Source: Blastomyces gilchristii SLH14081 (Eukaryota; Ascomycota; Eurotiomycetes; Onygenales; Ajellomycetaceae). From it: a DNA stretch of 64,000 nt. A model generated the notes under the pieces. The model was not told the DNA's origin. It saw nothing but the letters and a program-made list of their open reading frames with translations, and ran no database searches. The translations under genes were made by a program, and so were the position numbers. Numbering within the stretch: position 1 is the first letter of the stretch; each line of letters begins with the position of its first letter. The DNA is taken from contig NW_003101678.1 of NCBI RefSeq assembly GCF_000003855.2, positions 2,045,587 through 2,109,586 on the forward strand. Reading direction: 5' to 3'. Of the stretch, positions 48,504-58,828 are shown piece by piece.

Positions 48504-49185
48504 GGTCAATAACATGTATAATATGAAAGCTATGATAGACAGCAGTCTATGTTATTATGCAATGATTAAATCTTCAGTTATAAGATATTACAATCTTCAG
48601 TGTATTCTCTTATCAAAACTCTGACTTCTCATAGAATTTAATGACTCAAAAGACATTTGTATCTATTACATGATGAAGTTGAACATAGATGTCAGAGAAT
48701 ATCAATGTGAAGATATCTACACATATAAAGTTAATAATCTTGATTATAATCTTATGTTAGAACTTGTCTGACTATCTGAATAAGGCATCTTATTAAATAC
48801 TTGAAACAGAAGCTTAATATTCCCTAACAATAATAGGGTTCATGAAGATGACATTTATAAGACTATGAATCTGATATAGATCTCTGTCAACATCTATGAA
48901 ATACTCTGAAAAGAAAGTTGCTGAAAAGATTATCAATAGTAGAATCATGTAACAATCTATTTCATTAGTTTGACTGATATTAAAAAAGCTCTAGAGAAGT
49001 TATTCTGTACTATAATAACAGATTCTCATACAAAACTCTCTCAATAATATCATGAATATCTAGATGTCTTCTGATAAGATAATATTATGAATATATCTCT
49101 TTTATAAGACTCAGGAGTAGATCACAGTATCAAGTTAGAAAAGAAGAATGATAAAGATTCTGAGTTATCATAAAGCTCTCTTTAT

Positions 49186-50460
49186 AATATGTCTCAAGAT
49201 GAACTTTTTCTTCTTCAGAAGACACTCAATAATCTGTTGAATAAGAAATTTATACATATTAGCAACTCTTTCACTGCAGCTTCTATTCTCTTTGCAAAGA
49301 AATCAGGTGAAGAACTCTGATTCTGTGTGAACTATTGAGAATTAAACAGATTAATCAAGAAGAATCACTATTCTTTATCTCTTATCAATGAAACTCTAGC
49401 TCACATTGAACAAGCTCAATGATTTATAAAACTAGATGTTATCACTGCATTTCATAAAATCTATATCACTGAAGAAGATGAATGACTTACAGCATTCTGA
49501 ATATATTATGATCTCTTTGAATGAATAGTTACACTCTTTGAACTGATCAATGTTCTCAGTACATTTCAGAAGTATATCAACTGAGCACTCTGAGATTTTC
49601 TTAATAAATTTGTATCTGTATATCTCAATGACATTCTCATCTTTACTGATGAGTTCAGAAAAGAATATTAAGAATACAAGCAAAGAGTATTACAATGATT
49701 ATGAGAAGCAGGACTATCAATAGATATTGACAAGTGTGACTTCAAAGTCAAGAGTATCAAATATCTAGGTTTTATCATAGAAGCTGGCAAGGGAATTCAA
49801 ATGAATTCTGAGAAAGTCTCTATCATTCTTGAATGAGAAGCTTTATATACTGTGAAAGATGTATAAAGCTTCATCAGATTTGCTAACTTCTAACAATGAT
49901 TTATATAAAACTTCTCAGATATTATGAGACTTCTTACAGAACTCATCAGAAAGAATTCAGTATTTCAGTGATTAGCAGACACTGAAGCTGTATTTATATA
50001 GATGAAGAAGATGTTCATTAATATCTCTCTACTAATGATATTTAACTCTGATTATAAAATAGTTATTGAAGCTGACTTGTCTGACTATGTTATAGAGAGA
50101 GCTATATTACAATATAATAATGAAAATGTCTCATAATCATGTGCTTTCATGTCTAAGAAACTGAGTCCTGCTGAATGCAACTATGAGATCTATGATAAGA
50201 AACTTCTCACAATTGTACACTGTCTAGAAGAATAGAACTCTGAACTCTGAAGTGTCTCTGAATTTGAGATAATCACAGATTATAAGAATCTCAAGTACTT
50301 TATAATAATCTGTAAACTCACTGAGTAACAGATGTAATAATCTGAGTTCTTAAGTCACTTTCATTTTACAATACACTACTGATCTGATAGTTAGAACTTG
50401 ATGACAGATGCTCTCTTGTAATGAGAGTAAGATATGTCTTTCAATGTGACAGATACTTGT
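49186..50460 (+). pseudogene. Degenerate reverse transcriptase/RNase H of Gypsy A
   Basis: Clear Gypsy RT: FAKKSGEEL*FCVNY*ELN, then KLDVITAFHKI, then VYLNDILIFTDEF (usual YLDDILIF), then KCDFKVKSIKYLGFIIEAGKGI. RNase H follows with EADLSDYVI and [16 protein letters not shown]. Expected Trp and Arg codons are stops, mostly TGA. The catalytic YLDD has become YLND. Confidence 0.92.
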
Positions 50461-51024
50461 TGAATGAACTGAGAGCACCGGCTCTTAGATCTGAAGATAT
50501 TGATTGATCAAGATAGAACAACTCATGACACTATACATGCTTCTCTGATTAGAACACTCTCTCTCTGAACTGACACTGACACTGATATCTTCACTTCTTC
50601 TACACTGAATGAACTGTGGCATACAGCAGCTCAGGCTGATGAACTTCTTCAGACTCTCACTGAAGCAGTATATTAAGAAGTATTCTGATTTTCTTCAGAA
50701 CTATGTATAAGAACTGATATCTTAGAATATTCAATTGATGATAATAATACTCTATGATTCTGTGAACAATGTTGAGTCTCTCACTCTGAATTCTTACACA
50801 TTTAGATAATGTAAGAGATGCATGATTTGTATATGACTGGTCACTCAGATTGTAAACAATTGTACTGAATAATCTCTTAAGAGTTCTACTGACCTGAGAT
50901 ATTAAACAGTATCAGATATTTTGTTTGAAACTGCAATCATTATTCTGTTATTATCTTATAAAAGAACTGTAGAAAAGATCTACTGAAATCACTTGATATC
51001 TCTGATAGAATCTAATAAGATGTA

Positions 51025-51490
51025 GTAATTAACTTCACTGTTAATCTCTCTGAGAGTAAGAATTGTAAGAACATTCTGATTATTGTGAATTAATTGAGTA
51101 AAGATATAATATTAAAACCTTGTAATAAGATGAATACTGAATAAGTCACTGAAACTTTTCTAAGAAGTCTATTCTATCAGATGCATGAATTATCAAGATC
51201 CATAGTATTGAATTAAGACTGTTAATTTGTGAGTACTATCTGAGCAAGAATCTGTCAAGTTCTCAAGATTATACACTGTTTATTAACTGTTTATCACTCT
51301 AAGACTGATGATGCATCAGAATGAATAATTCAGACTGTAAAGAATTATCTTCATAAGTTCTATAATTACTTATAAGATAATTGATATGATCTTCTTCTAC
51401 ATGCTGAAGTTGCTATTAATAACTGAGATGTTATTTTAATAGGTGTAAGCTTGTTCTTTCTTACATATGAATATCACATGAAAGTACTGA
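51025..51490 (+). pseudogene. Degenerate integrase of Gypsy A
   Basis: Readable as VINFTVNLSES...ILIIVN*LSKDIILKPC (usual DFIVGLPESxG...IVDRLSKxV), then YHSKTDDASE (usual YHPxTDGxTE), then VAINN*D and GVSLFFLTYEYH (usual GxSPFFLTHGYH). Several stops. Confidence 0.9.
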
Positions 51491-52092
51491 ATCTTCTAGA
51501 GATTACATACTTCACACTGAATCTCTGCAGTCTGATTCAGATCACTGATAATATAGTAATAAAACTTCAAGATATCTGTGATTGAGTAGAAGCCTTCATA
51601 ATAAGTGCTAAACAGAATCAAGAAGGTTGAACTAATGTTCACTGAGACTCTGCTAAGTAATATAAGATAGAAGATCTGATATAATTAAATCTTAAGAATA
51701 TACAGATCATACACTTATCTCACACACTGAATTATTATTATACAAAGTATAAAGTGATAGAAATTCTAGACAGTTATAACTACTATCTTGACATATTATC
51801 AGAGATTTATAATATCTTTTATACAAGCTTGCTTCACTGTGCTATTACTAATCTATTCTCTTCTCAACTGACTTCTAACTGATAGCTGCCAGGGGTTATA
51901 GAAGAAGATAATAAACTTGAATGAGAGATTAAAGATATTCTTAATAAGAGATCTCACAGCTGCAGCTGATAATATTTTATGAAATAAGTCAGCTATGATT
52001 GTCTGATCTAAACTCTGAGTTTCATGTTAGCTGAGATTGCGGTCCTTGACTGATGAGAGCTACATACAATTAAGAAAGAGAGAGAGAGTTAA

Positions 52093-52410
52093 TATGACAG
52101 ACTGCATCTGATCAATTATATAGACTATTCTGTTACACTTCATAGATTTCTATCACTCTGATTCTCAGTTGCTGATTCTCAGCTGAAAATCTACAGAATT
52201 TCTATTCTTCCGCTCTGAAGCTTTACTATGTATGAAAACCTCTATTCTTTCACCCTGAAGTTTCACTGTGTACATCACTGTGTACATGTATAAATATTCA
52301 CTCTGATCACTGATTCTCACACTTTCTCTTTCTTTTCTTCTCTAATGTTTTTATCTTTGTTATATAAGATCTATATATTATACTGATCTATTCGGCGTAG
52401 ACCTCTTACA
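52093..52410 (+). repeat. 3' LTR of Gypsy A
   Basis: 318 bp. It starts mutated (TATGACAGACTGC) and ends well preserved (TTCGGCGTAGACC...CTTACA), again a mirror image of the 5' LTR. Confidence 0.85.
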
Positions 52411-53615
52411 ATATTCATCTTATATCTTTTATTTCAGAGAATTTTAATTAACTCTCAATCATTTCTGTAAAATTCTTATGTAATTATTATACAGATTCAT
52501 CTCATATCTTTCAATCTGAAGAGTTTCAATTAATCTTCAATTATTTTTCTGTAAGATTCTTATGTAACTGTTATATAAATTCATTTCACAGATAAATCAC
52601 TTTTTATAAGATTACTCTTATTAAAGAGAAGTATTTATAAGTTAATCTTTTACTTATTCTTATGAATTATTATTCTTTAACACTGTAAAGTTGTAAGAAA
52701 TTTTTCATTCTTTTATTAACTCTGTAAAATTGTAGAATCAAGATATTCACAGTCTGCAATTACTCTTTATAATTATATAGAAAGATTTAGATCTATGATT
52801 TATAATCACTTTTATTTATTAAAGTAATCTAACTATTTTACAGAATCATCTATACTATAAATAAATCTCTTTAGAGTAGTATAAATATCTTAGATCTGTC
52901 TATAAAATCTCATCTTCTCTTCTCTTTTTCTATAATAGGTTTATTTTTATAAACTACGAGTATTCTTATTTATCTACAAAGTGTTTTTACTTAGATAATA
53001 GAAAGAGAGTGTTTCTGATAATATTTATATATTAATTCAAGAACTTCTCAAGAATAAATTTTTTTTTAATTTTAATATCTTTATAAATAATATCTGACTG
53101 CTGCTGAGCTTCTTATAAGTAACTTTATAATATCTTTGATTACTTTCTACTGACTGATAAAGTAGAAAATTATTATCTATAATAGTATTTTTATCTCTTT
53201 CAGCTCTGTTATCACATCTGATCTTCAGATTAGTAGTTAACTCTATGTCTTTCTCAGATCAGTCTCTAACTTTTAATAATGTAGTTCTACTCTTTACTGT
53301 AAGTCTCTCTGTAAGTAATTTCTTACAGACTCTAGTTAACAGTCTTTATAAAGCTTTTAATACTGTCAGTACTCTCTGTAGCTCTACAGGTCCATAATCA
53401 CTCTCTTTCTATTTATATAATCTCTGATCAGATATATATAAATATGTCTAAGTTTTCTATCAATGATTCTCATACTGCGGTGCATTTTTAAAATCTTAAT
53501 ATTAATAGAAGATAAGTCTCTGAGTATCTGTAAAATCTGAGTAATCAAGATAATGTGAATACTATGAATTTGTGATAATAGTCTGAATAGATAAGCTCTC
53601 TCTTTACATCTGTAA

Positions 53616-54264
53616 TGTGACAGAACTGAAGCAGTAACTAATTAGTAATATCATGTAGATAGTTATCTGAGAAGCTGTATAAATAAACTTAATTATCTTA
53701 CTTAAATAGTAAGCTTGTAAGCTACAGAGTTATTGTGAGAATATCATAGAAACAGTACTTAGTATACTAAGAAGATTGTATGAGAATTGCAGTAACTCTT
53801 GTATATATTATCAGAGAGAGAAAAAATAAATCACTGACTTCTTTGATAAGAAGTCAGTATTTAGCTATTCTATATAGATAATAAGTGAACACTTCTCTTC
53901 TATTCTATAAGTAAGAATAGTCAGAGTGATATCTCAGTGATATCTTGTTAATATGAAAGAAGTAATCTGCTGATCTCATATAGAAGTAGAATTCTTATAT
54001 TTATCAATTGAATTCTTCTACGTTGTATCTGAGTAATATCATAGAGTAATTAAAAACTAGTTTAAATATCTGTGAAATAAATAAAATCATCTGCAGAGAA
54101 GTGATGAGCTGTGTGAAGTTATTATAAGATCTTGATATAGTTAGAGATATGATAATACTCTTCTCTTTAGAAGTATAGTTCTGATACTCTTAAGATTATC
54201 AGATTAGAAATTATCTTTATTATATAACAACAGTTATCAACTGATTTGACAGCACGTATACTGT
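53616..54264 (+). repeat. Dispersed repeat R4, copy 1
   Basis: About 640 bp matching 61772-62405 in the same orientation (GAAGCAGT...ATATCATGTAGA, GAAGCTGTATAA, ending near ATACTGT). It contains no recognised domain. The ends might be short inverted repeats (ACAG/CTGT), but this is not firm. Confidence 0.65.
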
Positions 54265-54320
54265 TAGACTTACCGCTGAAACTATGAATTTCATGTTTGA
54301 TTTCATTTGATCTGATCTTA
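54265..54320 (+). mobile_element. Left-end fragment of the 506-bp MITE
   Basis: TAGACTTACCGCTGAAAC followed by the MITE left-end sequence, cut off where the LINE tail begins. The LINE probably inserted here. Confidence 0.7.
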
Positions 54321-54323
54321 TAT

Positions 54324-56940
54324 TATTATTATTATTATTATTATTCTTCAATTATAGATGTATGCAGTCGGAGACTATGACATCTACCTGAGAACTTTTA
54401 GTTCTCAGGGTTTTTCCTATATCTGTAAAGTTAACTATTATACATTCACTAATTTCAGATATGCAAAATCAGAAAATTCCAGCTCAGAATACAAAAACTG
54501 TTTACAAATTGCAGTATTTTAACATCTTCTGATACTTTGAAATCATTTGACAATATCATGACAAAAGAAAAGAGAACATAGTCTTAAAGATAGACACATC
54601 AAATAGATAGATAGAAAGGAATTGAAAGGAAAAGATAAAGTAAAGAGAGACTGTAATAAAACAAATTATTAAAAGATAGTATATAGCTGTTTTAACAAAC
54701 TATATCTGATTGATTTCCTCCTCTTCATATTCAGATATTTCTGAATTTACTCATTTTCTTGTAGCTGCTTGAGTTTCTGATAGAAAGTCTATTAAGTATT
54801 TAATTCCTGTCTCAGTTGAGAATAAGAATCTCATATTTAATTGATTTAGATCATACTTCTCTTTCAATCTGACTCTGAGACTATTGTATAATGCACAGTG
54901 CATTAAAATATACTCAGGATTTTCATTTACATTGCAGAATGAGCACTCTGTTGAATCAAATCTATCATTAAATCTTTATATGTAGAATTTGAAATAATTA
55001 TGTTCTAGTTTCAGCTGAATTATAGATGAGAATATTTTCTTTTTACATTTAATTAAACAAGATTTTCACTTTGATTTTATCTCAAATCTTGAATAATGTA
55101 TGCTTTTCTTTTGTTTCTGTCAGCTTTTATTTCACTTATTTAAACAAGATTCTTTTATCTTTCTCTTTATAAAAGATCAGAACACTGGTTTTTGAATAGA
55201 TCTGCTTAATTCTGAACTCTTTTTTACAGCTGAATCAGTCAATTTATTATTATAAATATTCATATGAGCAGGAACTCAGTGCAGATGAATTATTAGTTTT
55301 GATATTCTTCTCTTTTGAATTTTCAAAACAGAGTTTAAAATCAGTTCAAGATTCATTTGATCATTATAAATCTGACTATTTCTAAGTCTTTTTAAAGCAG
55401 CTTGACTATCAGAGAATATTCATGTCTCTTTCAAACTATTTTCTCTTTTATAAGATTTTATTTCAATGAGTTTGAAAGCTTTCACTATTATAAATAGTTC
55501 AGCATCAAAGACTTCAGAGTCTCAGTCTAAATTTCAGAAATCTGAGATAAAATTGATATTATCTTCAGTATAAGCAATGTCTGTGTCTAATCTATTCAAA
55601 TTCTCATTTTTTGAGTCATCTGAGTAAACCAGAATAGAGTCTTTTATATTGATTGTAGAGATCTTCTTCAAATACTGTTCATATTCTCTCTCTTTAGATA
55701 GTTTACTTATTTGTAAGTCTATGAGAGATTTTAGCTTTTCTCTTCAGAGAGATATCTTCTTATGATCAATTTTCTCAACATTTAATGAAGAAAATTGATT
55801 TTTAATAAGTGGATATAGTCTATACAGTTGAGAGGGCATTTTCTTTAAAGCATTATTCTCATTTCAATCAAGAAAACTATTTCAATTCAGTTTATTTCCT
55901 GAGTTAACTGATGAAAATGAAGAAGAGACTCTTTCTCTGATTATATGATTTGAGCTCATCTTCATGACTCTCAGAGCATAGTTCATACAGGCTTTTTCAA
56001 ATTGAATAGTAGAAGATAAAATTGAAGCTTCAATTTTCATTGCTTTAATAGAAGATGATTTGAATGCTCTCAGAATTCTTCTTAAAGCTCTGTTTTATAG
56101 ACTTTGAAAGAGTTCAGTGAAATTACCTTGATTATTTCATCAAACTTGAACTTCATAATCAGCTACTGAGGTAATACAGGCTATATATAACTGTTTCATA
56201 GCCTGGAAGAATAGACCTCTCTCTGTATTTGATAGTCTGATTATGTTGTTCAATAGTCTTTCTGTCTTGACAGTTCTTTGTTGAATGTGATATTTAAAAT
56301 TCAACTTGAAGTTTAATCATACTTCTAGTTATTTAATATTCAAACTGAGTTTAATCTCTTTATTCAAAAGAGTTAGACTTAGTTCTTTCTTATTAAATCT
56401 GAAAAAAAGTGAATTAACTCAGTTTTATTCATATTACATTGTATTAGATTAATATCTGCTCTAATAAAGATTTTTCTTTACTGCTCTCTCAATTACTTCT
56501 AAATTCTCTTTGATTATTTTTGAACTGTAGAGTAGATCAATATCATCTACATAACTTGAAGATCTCATTATTTTCATCTCTCTATTCTTGAATAGATATG
56601 CAGTGTATATTGCAAATAAAACAGGTTAGATTGAAGATTCTTACAGTACTTCTATTTTTATCTCAGTCTTATCTGGTTTTCTTTCATCAAAGAATAGTTG
56701 TATAATTCTCTTAGACATAAAACAATTAACTCATTTTATTAGAGAAAGTGGCAGTTTTAACATCTTCAAAGTTTGAATTATCTTAGACTTTGAAACATGA
56801 TCAAATGCACCTTTTATATCAATAAAAATTGCAGTTGAGACCAGGCCTTCGTGCTTTGCTACTTGAACATCATGAATAACTGAAAGAACAGTGTCAATTG
56901 GAGAACATTGTTTTCTACATCTCATTTGTTCATTAAATAG
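54324..56940 (-). mobile_element. LINE (Tad/I-type, RNase H-bearing), 5'-incomplete, minus strand
   Basis: On the minus strand, left to right in protein order: reverse transcriptase from 56940 (QCSPIDTVLSVIHDVQ, IDIKGAFDHVSKSKI), catalytic YVDD at 56553-56542, RNase H around 55560-55240 (FDAELFIIVKAFKLIE; IFSDSQAALKRL), a C-terminal knuckle CSFCNVNENPEYILMHC near 54950, then a 3' UTR and an (AAT)n tail at 54324-54350. RNase H plus a terminal CCHC knuckle is the layout of fungal Tad-like LINEs. Many stops are present but fewer than in the Gypsy elements. The 5' half (ORF1, endonuclease) is absent. Confidence 0.85.
54357..54409 (-). other. LINE 3' UTR stem-loops
   Basis: Two hairpins sit just before the tail. 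54387-54409 is a perfect 10-bp stem (CCTGAGAACT/AGTTCTCAGG) with a 3-nt loop. 54357-54384 is a bipartite stem, read on the minus strand: outer GATGT/ACATC, inner AGTC/GACT, internal loop CAT/GCAT, triloop TCC. The second has the same architecture as the SINE 3' stem-loop. Such structures are where stringent LINE reverse transcriptases start copying. Confidence 0.7.
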
Positions 56941-56944
56941 AAGG

Positions 56945-58353
56945 GAATAGAAACTCTATTAAGTATTTAATTTCTGTCTCAGTTAAGAATAAGAATCTCA
57001 TATTTAATTGATTTAAATCATGCTTCTCTTTCAATCTGACTCTGAGACTACTGTATAATGAACAATATATTATAATATACTCAGAATTTTCATTTGTATT
57101 GCAGAATGAGCATTCTATAAAATCAAATCTATTATCAAATCTTTGTATATAAGATTTGAAATAACTATATTCTAGTTTTAGCTAAATTGTAGATGGAAAT
57201 ATTTTCTTTTTATATTTACTTGAACAAGATTTTCACTTGAGTTTTGTCTTGAATCTTGAATAATGTATACTTTTCTTTTGTTTCTATCAGCTTTCATTTC
57301 ACTTATTGAAATAAGATTCTTTTATCTTTCTCTCTATAAAAGATCACAATACTATTTTTTGAATAGATCTGCTTAATTCTAAACTCTTTTTTATCACTGA
57401 ATCAGTCAATTCATTGTTATGAATATTTATATAAGCAGAAACTTAGTACAGATAAATTATCAGTTTTAATATTCTTCTCTTTTGAACTTTTATAACAGAA
57501 TTTAAAATCAGTTCAAGATTCATTTGATCATTATAAATCTGACTGTTTCTAAATCTTTTCAAAGTATCTTGACTATCAGAGAATATTCATATCTCTTTCA
57601 AACTAGTTTCTCTTTTATGAGATATTTCAATAAGTTTGAAAGCTTTCACTATTATAAATAGTTTAGTATCAAAGACTTCAGATTCACAGTCTAAATTTCA
57701 GAAATCTGAGATAAAATTGATATTATCTTCAGTATAAGCAATGTCTGTATCTAATCTGTTCAAACTCTCATTTTTTAAGTTATCTGAGTAAATCAGAATA
57801 GAGTCTTTTATATTACTTGTAGAGATTTTCTTCAAATGCTGTTTATATTCTCTCTCTTTAGATAGTTCACTTATTTATAAGTCTATAAGAGATTTCAGCA
57901 TTTCTCTTCAGAGAGATATCTTCTCATGATTAATTTTCTCAACATTTAATGAAGAAAATTGATTTTTAATCAGTGAACATAGTCTGTATAGTTGAGAGAG
58001 TATTTTCTTTGAAGAATTATTTTCATTTTAATTAAGAAATCTATTTCAATTCAGTTCATTTTCTGAGTTGATTAATGAAAATGAAGAAGAGACTCTTGCT
58101 CTAATTATATAATTTAAGCTCATCTTTATAACTCTCAGAGTATAGTTTATACAGGTCTTTTCAAATTAAACAGCAGAAGAAGAAATTGAAGCTTTAATTT
58201 TCATTGCTTCAATAGAAGATAATTTGAATACTTTTAGAATTCTTCTCAAAGCTCTGTTTTACAGAATTTGAAAGAGTTTAGTGAAATTTTCTTGATTATT
58301 TCATCAAACTTGAACTTCACAATCAGCTACTGAGATGATACAGACTATGTATA
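56945..58353 (-). mobile_element. Second, 3'-truncated LINE copy in tandem
   Basis: Matches about 54780-56230 of the first LINE copy in the same orientation (the RNase H to C-terminal part), but lacks the 3' UTR and tail. It abuts the first copy's RT start at 56940-56945 and an LTR fragment near 58354. It looks like a rearrangement rather than a normal insertion. Confidence 0.75.
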
Positions 58354-58540
58354 ATCACAGATTCTTTATTTCTATTGTAATTTTTTATATAATTAATAAA
58401 GTTAGCAACTCTTAACTATATTTAATTATATAAATTGAAGTTCATAATTATTATTTATAACTCAGTTTAAATGTTATTATATATTTAATCTCTATATTTA
58501 TTTTTCTACTGTGAATATTTTTAGTAATTATTAATATATA
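58354..58540 (+). repeat. Gypsy B LTR fragment
   Basis: Strongly mutated match to the middle of the B LTR (CACAGATTCTTTATTTC, then TATAAATTGAAGTTC, then TTTCTACTGTGAATA). It is cut by the LINE copy on the left and by the SINE tail on the right. Confidence 0.7.
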
Positions 58541-58547
58541 TTATTAC

Positions 58548-58585
<38 letters not shown>

Positions 58586-58828
58586 TTTCATTATACTTAT
58601 ATATAAGTAGAGATTATAATGAGTTCTTGCATAATGTTAAATACAGACTACGTGTTAGTTATACAGAAGGAAATACAGGTGTTAAAATTATATTAAGATA
58701 ATAAGAACATAGAAAATATAAAGAAGTAATAATTAAATACATGCAATAATAACTTCTCATTTCAGAAACATAGAGTTATTTACTGAAGTGATTTATACAC
58801 CTTTGTATTTATTAGAAACCTGAGATGC
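58541..58828 (-). mobile_element. SINE copy 3, 5'-truncated, minus strand
   Basis: Reverse complement of the SINE body, stem-loop and (AAT)n tail. The 5' head with A and B boxes is missing: the match stops near 58828, where the Gypsy A LTR starts. The truncation could come from incomplete reverse transcription or from the later Gypsy insertion. Confidence 0.85.

Larger units (their letters stand above)
38918..52410 (+). mobile_element. Ty3/Gypsy element A, full length, containing nested Gypsy B1
   Basis: Bounded by two 318-bp LTRs (38918-39235 and 52093-52410) and a perfect 5-bp target duplication ATATT (38913-38917, 52411-52415). Removing the nested B1 leaves about 5.7 kb. The order is gag (from ATG 39538), then past B1, protease/reverse transcriptase/RNase H (about 49186-50460) and integrase (about 51025-51490), which is the Ty3/Gypsy order. 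Every frame is broken by stops at places where Trp, Arg or Gln are expected. It is inserted in B2. Confidence 0.92.
37540..53615 (-). mobile_element. Gypsy element B2 (minus strand), split by nested insertions
   Basis: Three separated pieces belong together. The LTR, reverse complement of the B1 LTR, spans 37540-38689 but is interrupted by a MITE. Adjoining internal sequence runs 38690-38917. Its continuation runs from 52411 to about 53615 after the inserted Gypsy A. The pieces match the 3' internal part of B1 (about 46900-48245) in reverse. Its far end is lost near 53615 at another repeat. Heavily mutated; no open frame remains. Confidence 0.75.

Noticed and set aside
56731..56925. An independent small gene on the minus strand
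   Set aside because: It is the RT fingers/palm part of the LINE.
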